Source of the DNA: Cyclobacteriaceae bacterium
GTDB lineage: Bacteria; Bacteroidota; Bacteroidia; Cytophagales; Cyclobacteriaceae
Assembly: GCA_028285445.1 (NCBI GenBank)
Contig: JANQPQ010000011.1
Coordinates: 62,001 to 126,000, forward strand
Direction: 5' to 3'
Length of the DNA stretch: 64,000 bases
Part shown: positions 25,436-33,346 of the stretch, piece after piece
Layout: the number at the start of each line of letters is the position of its first letter
How positions within the stretch are numbered: the stretch's first letter is position 1
The notes under the pieces: model-generated
Told to the model about the DNA's origin: nothing
What the model saw: only the letters and a program-made list of their open reading frames with translations
Database searches by the model: none
Translations under genes and position numbers: made by a program

Positions 25436-25960
25436 ATGTCAAATATCCGTATCAGCCCGGTAGCTACTAAGTATGGCTTAATTTTCGGTTTGCTCAATGT
25501 GGGAATTTATATTGCCATTTTTGAGTTTTACCTGATTCAATATATTGCCAATCAGAACCTGGCCAGCCTTGTCACCATTGTCCCTTTTTTGGCACTGCAA
25601 ATTCTATGCTTCTGGGAATACCGCAAACTAAACGGAGGCTATCTGCCATATGTAACTGCATTGAAAGTTGGTTCTTTAATGGCATTTGTAGCCTCAGCTA
25701 CCCAGAGCATAATAAAACTGGGCTATAGCATATTTGTTGGTGAGGAACACATTGCCAATAGTATCCGATTTGTGCAGGAAAGCCTAACCGCAGATGGCGT
25801 TCCTGCTGAAGAAATCGATGCTGCCCTGGAAATGATAGTGGTGCTTATGCAACCCGACATTTCCTTCTTCTTCGACTTTATCGGTGGTATCGCCACTGGT
25901 TTTGTGTTTTCTCTTATCACCGGCGTGATTATGCGGAAGGAAAGGCCTAAGGACAGCTAA
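25436..25960 (+). CDS. DUF4199 domain-containing membrane protein
   Basis: A 174-residue protein with about four membrane helices; the N-terminus SPVATKYGLIFGLLNVGIYI and the middle segment YLPYVTALKVGSLMAFVAS match the DUF4199 family, a small inner-membrane family of unknown function in Bacteroidota. It lies 46 bp after the ABC-M1 gene on the same strand and probably belongs to the same transcript. Confidence 0.85.
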   Translation: MSNIRISPVATKYGLIFGLLNVGIYIAIFEFYLIQYIANQNLASLVTIVPFLALQILCFWEYRKLNGGYLPYVTALKVGSLMAFVASATQSIIKLGYSIFVGEEHIANSIRFVQESLTADGVPAEEIDAALEMIVVLMQPDISFFFDFIGGIATGFVFSLITGVIMRKERPKDS

Positions 25961-26046
25961 CTCAGGCCAGAATATCAACCGCTTAAAAAATTCAAACCCC
26001 TAAAAGCTCCCTATTTCCGTACATTTACATGGTAATATCAATACCC

Positions 26047-26553
26047 ATGAAAAGAGCACTATTTACTTTAATACTAGCCATAGCATTTGGAACTGTTATT
26101 GCCCAAGACCCCTCCAGTGATGCAAAGTTGGATCAGGAGCAACTGAAGGTAATGAAAGTGGTGATGGAGCTATTTGACGCTTACAGAGCCCTCGACACCG
26201 CCCGATTATCTGCCGTTTTTACCGCAGATGCCCAAATGAACCGTATTGCTATGGAAGATGGCAAGCCTGTAGTAAGTCGGGGTGAAGTTAGTGGCTTTAT
26301 CAAATGGGTGTCAACTGTAGACAAGTATCTAGATGAACAGCTCTGGAACTATCGCGTAGACATTGACGGAAATCTCGCCAGCGTCTGGACAGACTTCGGT
26401 ATTTGGGTTGATGGGGAGTTTTCACACTGCGGAGTGGACTCCTTTTTACTACTCAATACAGAAAATGGCTGGAAGATATTCGAACTTAGCGACACCAATC
26501 GGCGCGAAGATTGCAATGTGCCAGATGAAATCCGAAAACGAGCAGAGAAATAA
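26047..26553 (+). CDS. Secreted NTF2-like (SnoaL/DUF4440-type) protein
   Basis: A 168-residue protein with signal peptide (MKRALFTLILAIAFGTVIA, cleavage before QD) and one NTF2-like alpha+beta cone: MKVVMELFDAYRALDTARLS, FTADAQMNRIAM, ASVWTDFGIWVDGEFSHCG and a final WKIFELSDTNRRE. Such domains bind small ligands or act as simple hydrolases/isomerases; the actual activity is not readable. ATG 26047 places the signal peptide at the start; an earlier in-frame ATG at 26029 adds six residues. The M61 peptidase gene follows by 24 bp, so the two are likely cotranscribed. Confidence 0.82.
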   Translation: MKRALFTLILAIAFGTVIAQDPSSDAKLDQEQLKVMKVVMELFDAYRALDTARLSAVFTADAQMNRIAMEDGKPVVSRGEVSGFIKWVSTVDKYLDEQLWNYRVDIDGNLASVWTDFGIWVDGEFSHCGVDSFLLLNTENGWKIFELSDTNRREDCNVPDEIRKRAEK

Positions 26554-26577
26554 ATTCAATAACAACAAAACAATAAC

Positions 26578-28482
26578 ATGAAAATCCTGAAATCTATTTT
26601 CGCCATTATGCTAATTGGCCTGGGTACCTTATCCGCCAATGATAAGTATGGCTATATCCTGGATCTTACCAAAGTGGAAGATGATAAACTTATGGTGCAG
26701 TTAATCACTCCTGATATTAAGGAAAGCACGATTAATTTCTACCTGCCCAAAATTATTCCCGGAACGTACAAAGTAGCCGACTATGGCCGATTCGCATCTG
26801 ATCTCAAGGCTTACGATAAAAAAGGCCGTGAATTGAAAGTAGACCGACTGGATGACAATACCTGGAAAATCTCCAAGGCAAATAAGATGAAGAAGATCAC
26901 TTACCTGGTTGGAGATACCTACGACGGGGATCAAGGTGATAATCAGATCTACCCTATGGCTGGAACCAATATTGAAGACGGACAGAATTTTGTAATCAAT
27001 ACCAGTGGCTTCTTTGGCTATTTCGAAGGCATGAAAGAATTGCAATACGACCTTCGTGTTATTAGGCCTGAAGAATTTTACGGTGCAACCGGCCTTATTG
27101 CCACTCCAACCAGTAACCTTCAGGCAACGCTTGGCAGCGACTACAGCGTGGAAACACCAAATGCAGCTGTAGATTTATTCGAGATTGATAATTACAATCT
27201 TCTTATCGATTCCCCACTAATGTATAATAAGCCGGATACGGCTATAGTGGATGTAGCTGGCACCCAGGTGCTGATATCTGTTTACTCACCAAAAGGTATG
27301 GTTCAGGCCAATTATGTAGCCGAGAATATTGAGCAGTTACTTCATGCGCAGAAGGAATATCTTGGCGGAACACTACCGGTTGATAAGTATGCTTTTATAT
27401 TGTACTTCGAGGATTTGCAGAAATTAGCCCCTATCCAGGGGGCCCTGGAGCATTCTTACTCTTCATTCTATTATCTTCCGGAAGTACCCCAGGAAAACTT
27501 AAGACAAACCTTGGTGGATGTTGCGGCTCACGAATTTTTCCACATTGTAACACCATTAAATATTCATTCAGAAGAAATTCACTACTTCGATTTTAATGAC
27601 CCGCAAATGTCTAAGCACTTGTGGCTCTACGAAGGGGTTACTGAATATAGTGCTGGCCATGTGCAGGTGAAGTATGACTTACTTACTCCTGATCAATACC
27701 TGGATGTAATAAGGAACAAAATGGTGGCAGCATCTACCCAATTTAATGACACGCTGCCATTTACGGATCTTAGCGAATTCACGCTAACCAAGTATCCGGA
27801 TCAATACAGCAATGTGTATCAGAAAGGTGCACTCATCGGCATGGCGCTGGATATAAAACTACTGGAGCTATCTGATGGCCAATACGGCATTCAAAATCTC
27901 ATTGCCGATCTTGCCAAAACCTATGGCAAAGATCAAGCCTTTAAGGACGATGAGCTGTTTGGCGAAATTGCCAAGCTTAGTTATCCTGAAATTACTGACT
28001 TCATGAACACCTACATTGCAGGCAGCACACCTCTTCCCTACACAGAGCTCTTCCAACTGGTTGGTGTTAACTACATCGAATCAGAAGATTATAATGACTT
28101 TTCTCTTGGCAACATCGGTATTGGCTTCAATCCAGAGACTAGTCGCATTTTTGTAAATGACGTTAGCGGCCTGGATGAGTTTGGTAAGGCACTTGGCTAT
28201 CAGAATGGTGATGTTCTTACAAAAATGAATGGTGAAGAGATTCCACTGCAGCCCGGACTTATTCAGGGCTTCATTAACAATGTTAGGCAGAATATGAAGG
28301 CGGGCGAAGAGATGACTATTACGGTGATGAGAGAAAATGAAAGCGGTACGCAGGAGGAAACTACACTTTCGGCCCAGGTTGTTTTGGTACCCAAACAAAG
28401 GCTGCACCAGCTCAGCTTTGCAGAAGACGCTGAGGAAAGTCAACTGGCGCTAAGAGAGGCCTGGCTACGACCCAGAAAATAG
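26578..28482 (+). CDS. M61 family glycyl aminopeptidase-like protease with PDZ domain
   Basis: A 634-residue secreted metallopeptidase. Signal peptide MKILKSIFAIMLIGLGTLSA, N-terminal beta domain (about 25-200, family entry IIPGTYKVADYGRF), thermolysin-like core with zinc motif HEFFH (318-322) and downstream Glu in LYEGVTEY, and a C-terminal PDZ domain near 510-585 (GIGFNPETSRIFVNDV, GYQNGDVLTKMNGEEI). M61 enzymes prefer N-terminal Gly or Ala. It acts in the periplasm or outside. The gene ends at a strong terminator, closing the 20.8-28.5 kb block. Confidence 0.93.
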   Translation: MKILKSIFAIMLIGLGTLSANDKYGYILDLTKVEDDKLMVQLITPDIKESTINFYLPKIIPGTYKVADYGRFASDLKAYDKKGRELKVDRLDDNTWKISKANKMKKITYLVGDTYDGDQGDNQIYPMAGTNIEDGQNFVINTSGFFGYFEGMKELQYDLRVIRPEEFYGATGLIATPTSNLQATLGSDYSVETPNAAVDLFEIDNYNLLIDSPLMYNKPDTAIVDVAGTQVLISVYSPKGMVQANYVAENIEQLLHAQKEYLGGTLPVDKYAFILYFEDLQKLAPIQGALEHSYSSFYYLPEVPQENLRQTLVDVAAHEFFHIVTPLNIHSEEIHYFDFNDPQMSKHLWLYEGVTEYSAGHVQVKYDLLTPDQYLDVIRNKMVAASTQFNDTLPFTDLSEFTLTKYPDQYSNVYQKGALIGMALDIKLLELSDGQYGIQNLIADLAKTYGKDQAFKDDELFGEIAKLSYPEITDFMNTYIAGSTPLPYTELFQLVGVNYIESEDYNDFSLGNIGIGFNPETSRIFVNDVSGLDEFGKALGYQNGDVLTKMNGEEIPLQPGLIQGFINNVRQNMKAGEEMTITVMRENESGTQEETTLSAQVVLVPKQRLHQLSFAEDAEESQLALREAWLRPRK

Positions 28483-28525
28483 TTCGTCAGTAGGATTACA
28501 GACTCAAGTCCGTACGCAAAAAAAT

Positions 28526-28554
28526 AACCGCCCCCAATTTGGGGGCGGTTTTAC
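28526..28554 (+). terminator. Rho-independent terminator after the M61 peptidase gene
   Basis: AACCGCCCCC and GGGGGCGGTT form a perfect 10-bp GC-rich stem around AATTT, followed on the plus strand by TT and T-rich sequence and preceded by an A-run that could serve the opposite strand. Confidence 0.9.
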
Positions 28555-28702
28555 GTTTAATCAACCGCTCAAGTTTATCAAACGTTAATACCAACGTCTG
28601 AAATCATCGGTGATGTAAGATAAAAATGGATTACCGGGCAATTAACTATTTGGAGCCCTACTTCACCCCAACTTGCAAAAAATAATTTACAGGAGATTTA
28701 CG

Positions 28703-28730
28703 GTTAACTTTCAAGTAACTTTTAGTTAAC
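28703..28730. repeat. Inverted repeat upstream of sigma operon
   Basis: GTTAACT (28703-28709) and AGTTAAC (28724-28730) are perfect inverted copies 14 bp apart, about 77 bp before the candidate ECF promoter. It could be a regulator-binding site; nothing identifies the binder. Confidence 0.35.
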
Positions 28731-28806
28731 ATTGGGTTGGCCTCCGGGCTTCATACTACCACCCCACCCCTCTTACCTGGCATCGCAAACTTTATTATTA
28801 TTAACT

Positions 28807-28832
28807 TGTAACATTTAGTATAACCTGTCGTC
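28807..28832 (+). promoter_or_regulatory. Candidate ECF-sigma autoregulatory promoter
   Basis: TGTAAC (28807-28812) and CGTC (28829-28832) are separated by exactly 16 bp, a layout and sequence close to the -35/-10 elements of several well studied ECF sigma factors (for example the Bacillus SigX/SigW/SigM group). It lies 12 bp before the chosen sigma start, so transcription would begin within or very near the start region. That this operon's own sigma uses it is an inference. Confidence 0.5.
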
Positions 28833-28844
28833 TCAACAGTGAAT

Positions 28845-29354
28845 ATGAGTTTGGAAGCTTTCCAAAGTAGGGTACTACCGGTAAAAAATAAGCTCTACAG
28901 ATTTGCGTTGAAAATGCTCCGCAACGAAGACGAAGCCAAGGATGTAGTGCAGGAGACCATGATCAGGGTATGGAAGAAGAAAGATGAAATGCACACCTAC
29001 CTGAACATGGAAGCGTGGTGCATGAGGATAGTAAAAAACCTTTCAATTGACAGACTTAAATCCAAGCAATATCAAACGGATAGTCTTACTGAAGGGCATG
29101 ATTTAACGGAAACCAGTACTTCACCATACAAAAACGCTGAGATTAGTGACACAATGAAACAGATAAGTCAATTTATGGATTCACTACCTGAAAAACAGCG
29201 CCAGGTAATGCAATTGAGAGATATCGAGGGGTTTTCATATAAGGAAATTGGTGAGATCCTGGAAATTGACATCAACCAGGTTAAGGTTAATCTGTTTCGT
29301 GCAAGAAAGGCTGTTAAAGAAAACCTACTTAACATCAATGCCTATGGACTCTAA
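28845..29354 (+). CDS. RNA polymerase sigma factor, ECF subfamily
   Basis: A 169-residue ECF sigma. Region 2: YRFALKMLRNEDEAKDVVQE, then TMIRVWKK and a recognition helix near NMEAWCMRIVKNLSIDRLK; region 4: LPEKQRQVMQLRDIEGFSYK and EIGEILEIDINQVKVNLFRA. ATG 28845 is preferred; a GTG two codons upstream (28839) is possible. It overlaps the following membrane protein gene and heads a seven-gene operon with three DUF4252 proteins and an ABC transporter. Confidence 0.93.
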   Translation: MSLEAFQSRVLPVKNKLYRFALKMLRNEDEAKDVVQETMIRVWKKKDEMHTYLNMEAWCMRIVKNLSIDRLKSKQYQTDSLTEGHDLTETSTSPYKNAEISDTMKQISQFMDSLPEKQRQVMQLRDIEGFSYKEIGEILEIDINQVKVNLFRARKAVKENLLNINAYGL

Positions 29355-29865
29355 AAGGCTTGAAACATTATTATCCCGCTATTGGAACTGCGTTTCAACG
29401 GTGGAAGAAGAACAGGAGCTTCGCGAGTATTTTAATTCTCATGAAGTTGATGGGGAAATGAGTGAAGTTGCCGGCCTCTTTCGCTATTTCGAGCACGAAA
29501 AAAAAAGAGAGGATTTAGATGGATCTTTTGACGAAGAGCTACTGGCAAAACTCACTAAGGTAAAGCCAGAATCAGAGACGAAATCCAGACCACTTTGGAA
29601 TTACCTAAAAGTAGCTGCAGCATTGGCCGTTGTGGCAGTAGCCTCTTATCTCTTCAGGCAAAACATGGAACCAGAAAACAGACCGGAGCTACTGGGTACC
29701 TATGAAGATCCGCGTGAGGCTTTCGAAGAAACCAAAAAGGCGCTAATGCTTATTGCTTCCAAAATGAATAAAGGCAAAGAGCAAGCATCTAAGATCAGCA
29801 TATTTAATAAAGCTGAAGAAAAAATAAGAAATGGAGAAGTGGAGGAAGATCAAGTTGAAATGTAA
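29344..29865 (+). CDS. Putative anti-sigma factor with single membrane helix
   Basis: A 173-residue protein: acidic cytoplasmic N-terminus (MDSKRLETLLSRYWNCVSTV then EEEQELREYF, about 80 residues), one membrane helix near 83-102 (YLKVAAALAVVAVASYLF) and a charged periplasmic C-terminus rich in Lys and Glu. The start overlaps the sigma gene by 11 bp (ATG 29344; another ATG two codons earlier). The RYWNxxSTVEEEQELREYF opening is typical of Bacteroidota anti-sigma proteins lacking a zinc motif. The anti-sigma role is inferred from position and topology. Confidence 0.78.
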   Translation: MDSKRLETLLSRYWNCVSTVEEEQELREYFNSHEVDGEMSEVAGLFRYFEHEKKREDLDGSFDEELLAKLTKVKPESETKSRPLWNYLKVAAALAVVAVASYLFRQNMEPENRPELLGTYEDPREAFEETKKALMLIASKMNKGKEQASKISIFNKAEEKIRNGEVEEDQVEM

Positions 29866-29879
29866 AGCAAGAATTCAAA

Positions 29880-30437
29880 ATGAAAACTATTTATAATACG
29901 ATGAAAAATCTGAAAAAGGGCATAGTGGCGATGGTGGTTATGGTTGCGATGTCGGTAAATGTCCAGGCTCAAAATGATGCTATCACAAAGTTCTTTAGCA
30001 AATACGATAATGACCCTGATTTTACCCAGGTAAAAGTAACAGGCAAAATGTTCAGTCTGCTTACCCACATTGAAGCCCAGGACGATGACGAACAAGCGAT
30101 TAAGGATGCCATGTCAAGCATAGAGGGCTTGAAGATATTAGCACTGGATGAAAGTCGAAGAAGTGCAGAAATTTATGACGAGGCCTTCAAGCTAATTCCA
30201 ATGAAAGAATATGAAGAGTTAATGTCTGTAAGAGATGATGAAGGTGATATGAAATTCCTGATTAAGGAAAATGGCGGGAAAATAGCCGAATTGTTAATGA
30301 TAGCAGGGGGCATTGATAGATTCTTTATTCTCAGCCTCGTCGGTGATATTGACCTTAAAGCAATATCAAAACTTTCACGCCATGTTGACATAGATGGCTT
30401 CGATAATTTCAGACACCTCGATAAGGGAGGAAACTAA
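29880..30437 (+). CDS. DUF4252 domain-containing secreted protein (copy 1)
   Basis: A 185-residue protein with a signal peptide ending VNVQAQ and the DUF4252 fold: FFSKYDNDPDFTQVKVTGKM, ALDESRR, EYEELMSVRDDEGDMKFLIK, and the closing ILSLVGDIDLKAISKLSRHV. The start may instead be ATG 29901, which gives a shorter signal peptide. DUF4252 is a Bacteroidota family of unknown function, frequently next to ECF sigma genes. Copies 2 and 3 follow directly. Confidence 0.88.
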   Translation: MKTIYNTMKNLKKGIVAMVVMVAMSVNVQAQNDAITKFFSKYDNDPDFTQVKVTGKMFSLLTHIEAQDDDEQAIKDAMSSIEGLKILALDESRRSAEIYDEAFKLIPMKEYEELMSVRDDEGDMKFLIKENGGKIAELLMIAGGIDRFFILSLVGDIDLKAISKLSRHVDIDGFDNFRHLDKGGN

Positions 30438-30473
30438 ATCAATAACAACAAATACAATCGCAAACTTGAAACA

Positions 30474-30980
30474 ATGAAAAGGACAACGATTATTCTGGCT
30501 TTGCTGATGCTACCTATGCTCACAATGGCCCAAAGCGATGCTGTTGAGGCATTCAAAGCAAAATACAAGGACGATAGAGATGCTACCGTGGTAACCATCA
30601 GTGGCTCCATGTTTGGGCTTATCTCCCAGATAGCCAGCTATGGTGACGACGAAGATGAAGAACTGCAAGCCATGGCAAGGGTCGCCGATGGCATCAAGCA
30701 ATTTCAGGTGCTCAGCGTACGGTATTCAAGGTCCGGCCTGAAGCCCACCGAAGTGGATGACCTGAAGGCTGCCATTGAAGGGGAGAAATATGATGAGTTG
30801 ATGCAATCTCGGGAACGAGAGAAATCAATGACCTTCTATGCACAGCAAAGTAACGCAGAGGTTAAGAACATGTTGGTTCTTATCGATGAGTATGACGAAT
30901 TCACCATCCTGGATATAGATGGCACCTTGTCAATGAAAGACCTTTCAACACTTGTCAAGCACCACAGAGATTTTCACTAG
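30474..30980 (+). CDS. DUF4252 domain-containing secreted protein (copy 2)
   Basis: A 168-residue paralogue of the preceding protein with signal peptide MKRTTIILALLMLPMLTMAQ. Shared landmarks are FKAKYKDDRDATVVTISGSM, KQFQVLSVRYSR, KYDELMQSREREKSMTFYAQ and the C-terminal ILDIDGTLSMKDLSTLVKH. The gene lies 36 bp after copy 1. Function unknown; membership in the sigma operon suggests an envelope stress or signalling role. Confidence 0.88.
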   Translation: MKRTTIILALLMLPMLTMAQSDAVEAFKAKYKDDRDATVVTISGSMFGLISQIASYGDDEDEELQAMARVADGIKQFQVLSVRYSRSGLKPTEVDDLKAAIEGEKYDELMQSREREKSMTFYAQQSNAEVKNMLVLIDEYDEFTILDIDGTLSMKDLSTLVKHHRDFH

Positions 30981-31040
30981 TAATAGTTAAATTCAGAACA
31001 AAGTATCAGGGTCTTGTTACGGGCCCTGATTTTCGCAGTT

Positions 31041-31523
31041 ATGAGATTATATATAATAGCAATCCTTATCCTACTCCCCTCCTTACTAAGTGCACAAACC
31101 AAGAGCACAAGCGAAATTCATGACAAATATGATGACGCCTTTACGATGTTCTTCTACCAAAGTACCCTGAAAATGGTAGCTGGTGATGACGAAGAACTAA
31201 TGGAAGCCATCAAAGGCATTGAGAAAGCAAAACTACTGCGCATCAGGAAAGACAGCCAGTACGAAGCTAGCGATCTTACAGATTACATTGCCGGCATTCA
31301 GGACGAAGATTTTGAGGAGGTGATGTCGATTAAGCAAGGTGAGGGCAATATTGTAGTTTACCTCAAAGGAGACGATGAACCCGAAGGTGTAGTCTTACTC
31401 ATAGAGGAAGAAAGAAGCCTTTCTATTCTTGATGTTGTAGGGTTTCTGCGCCTGGATAAAATCAGTGTCCTCACTAAACAAATCGAATTTACCGAAGGGC
31501 TTAAACTCCCCAAAATAGACTAG
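31041..31523 (+). CDS. DUF4252-like secreted protein (copy 3)
   Basis: A 160-residue, more diverged relative of the two preceding proteins: signal peptide MRLYIIAILILLPSLLSAQ, then HDKYDDAFTMFFYQSTLKMV, EDFEEVMSIKQGEGNIVVYL and a closing SILDVVGFLRLDKISVLTKQ that aligns with the ends of copies 1 and 2. ATG 31041 is preferred over an upstream in-frame TTG at 31014 because it begins the signal peptide. Seven bases separate it from the ABC ATPase gene. Confidence 0.82.
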   Translation: MRLYIIAILILLPSLLSAQTKSTSEIHDKYDDAFTMFFYQSTLKMVAGDDEELMEAIKGIEKAKLLRIRKDSQYEASDLTDYIAGIQDEDFEEVMSIKQGEGNIVVYLKGDDEPEGVVLLIEEERSLSILDVVGFLRLDKISVLTKQIEFTEGLKLPKID

Positions 31524-31530
31524 AATCAAT

Positions 31531-32427
31531 TTGAACAACGTACTAACCATCCGGAATCTCTGCAAAAATTACGGCAGAATCCAGGCAGTTAATGATCTCT
31601 CCCTAGAGATAGAGAAAGGCAGCATATTCGGCATTCTGGGACCAAACGGTAGCGGCAAAACAACTACTCTTGGACTAATCCTGGATGTAATCAATCGTAC
31701 TAGGGGAGATTATCTTTGGTTTGAGGAAGAGCCAACCAAAGAACAGCGCAAGCGAGTTGGTGCCATCTTGGAGACTCCGGTTTTCTATCCTTATCTATCA
31801 GGGGTTAAAAACTTACAGATAGTTGCCGATATCAAAGAAGTACCCTACGATCGCATCGATCCGGTATTACAAAAAGTTGGGCTTTTGGATCGCAAGGGAG
31901 ATAAGTTCAAGACCTACTCCCTGGGGATGAAGCAAAGGCTGGCCATAGCTTCCGCTCTTCTTTGTGACCCGGAAGTAATGATCCTGGATGAACCCACGAA
32001 TGGACTCGATCCTCAAGGTATTGCTGAGATCAGAGATCTAATCATTCAAATTGGTAACGAGGGTAAAACCATAATTCTGGCCAGCCACCTTCTTGACGAG
32101 GTACAAAAGGTTTGCTCTCATTTTGCAGTGTTGAGTTCAGGTAAGATGGTTTACCAAGGTTTGGTTGAAGACGTTGCCAAGGGTAAAAACACTGTCGAGT
32201 TGCAAAGTAGCGACGACCCCATGCCTGTACTTGAACTTTGCGAAATGATTGAAAAAGTGGATAAGTCAGTCAATACCTACACACTTACCTTGAAAGACGA
32301 CTATTCTGCAACAGATATCAACAAATATCTTTTCGAAAATGGCATTATTGCTTCTCACCTGGTGACGAAAAAGAAATCTTTAGAGAAGCAATTTTTGGAA
32401 ATATTACAAGAATCGGATCATGCTTAG
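31531..32427 (+). CDS. ABC transporter ATP-binding protein (TTG start)
   Basis: A 298-residue ATPase with Walker A GPNGSGKT (37-44), signature YSLGMKQ (129-135), Walker B VMILDEP (149-155) and switch His186 in ILASHLL. It resembles the BcrA/NatA-type ATPases of ABC-2 exporters, many of which handle antimicrobial peptides. No ATG or GTG lies near the expected N-terminus, so the start is TTG 31531, a weak initiator that may set a low level. It overlaps the permease gene by 8 bp. Confidence 0.94.
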   Translation: MNNVLTIRNLCKNYGRIQAVNDLSLEIEKGSIFGILGPNGSGKTTTLGLILDVINRTRGDYLWFEEEPTKEQRKRVGAILETPVFYPYLSGVKNLQIVADIKEVPYDRIDPVLQKVGLLDRKGDKFKTYSLGMKQRLAIASALLCDPEVMILDEPTNGLDPQGIAEIRDLIIQIGNEGKTIILASHLLDEVQKVCSHFAVLSSGKMVYQGLVEDVAKGKNTVELQSSDDPMPVLELCEMIEKVDKSVNTYTLTLKDDYSATDINKYLFENGIIASHLVTKKKSLEKQFLEILQESDHA

Positions 32428-33232
32428 ATTACTAAAGATAGAGCTAACCAAAAACCTGAATTATAAGACCTTCCTGGTACTAACCATCTTGTACTTTGTA
32501 CTTATGGGTGTATTTACTGCCAGCGGCGGAGAATTTCTTAAGTTTCTAAAACAAGCTGGAGCAGATTTTGACGGGTTTGACCCGACGCGCATACCACTAT
32601 ATCATTTCCCCGACATCTGGCAAAACGTTACCTGGTTAGCACAGTGGTTTAAATTCATTTTGGCGATCGTAATTATCATTTCGATCACTAACGAATTCAG
32701 CTACAAAACGGTGAAGCAGAATATAATTGACGGCTTTAGCCGAAAGGATTTCCTGATCTCCAAAACACTTACCATCGGAATGCTCAGCGCCGCGGCTACG
32801 GTTTATTTATTCCTGATCATATTAATCACCGGGTTAATTTATTCCGATCCTGATACTAAGAATCTCTCCTCCATACTGGACGGCATGGAATTCATGCTGG
32901 CTTTTTTCCTAAACCTGTTTGTTTACCTGCTTTGGGCATTGCTCATTGGCACATTGATAAAGAGATCTGGTCTGGCAATAGGCCTCTTGTTTCTCTACAA
33001 TGTCTTCATTGAGAACATTATAAGATTGAACCTCTACGAGGATTACGACTTTCTTTTTGACTATACCCCCATGGGCTCGTTGTTTGAAATTATACCAATC
33101 CCATATTTTCGTTATGTTTTCCAAGAAATACAGGATTATGTCAGTTTTTACTCGGTAGCAATATTGGTAATTTATGCAGTTCTCTACTTTTACCTCAATT
33201 ACTCATTGCTAAGAAAGAGGGACCTGTCCTAG
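32420..33232 (+). CDS. ABC-2 type transporter permease
   Basis: A 270-residue membrane protein with six helices (first at YKTFLVLTILYFVLMGVF; others at FKFILAIVIIISI, AAATVYLFLIILITGL, AFFLNLFVYLLWALLIG, GLAIGLLFLYNVFI and YSVAILVIYAVLYFYL). It is the membrane partner of the ATPase it overlaps; together they form an exporter encoded at the end of the sigma/DUF4252 operon. Substrate unknown. Confidence 0.92.
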   Translation: MLRLLKIELTKNLNYKTFLVLTILYFVLMGVFTASGGEFLKFLKQAGADFDGFDPTRIPLYHFPDIWQNVTWLAQWFKFILAIVIIISITNEFSYKTVKQNIIDGFSRKDFLISKTLTIGMLSAAATVYLFLIILITGLIYSDPDTKNLSSILDGMEFMLAFFLNLFVYLLWALLIGTLIKRSGLAIGLLFLYNVFIENIIRLNLYEDYDFLFDYTPMGSLFEIIPIPYFRYVFQEIQDYVSFYSVAILVIYAVLYFYLNYSLLRKRDLS

Positions 33233-33346
33233 CTTCTATGATGGCCCAAATTGTATAGGAGTTAATTGTAATTCTAAGGCTTAATGGTGACCTTAGGGGG
33301 TTGAGAGCCAGCCTCAAGGAGATATCTCAAACACATAATTTTGGCT

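Larger units (their letters stand above)
28483..28838 (+). other. Intergenic region with terminator and promoter elements, no gene
   Basis: No convincing coding sequence on either strand. It holds the M61 gene terminator (28526-28554), a GTTAACT/AGTTAAC inverted repeat (28703-28730) and a candidate ECF-type promoter (28807-28832). The stretch between 28560 and 28700 shows nothing recognisable. Confidence 0.7.
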
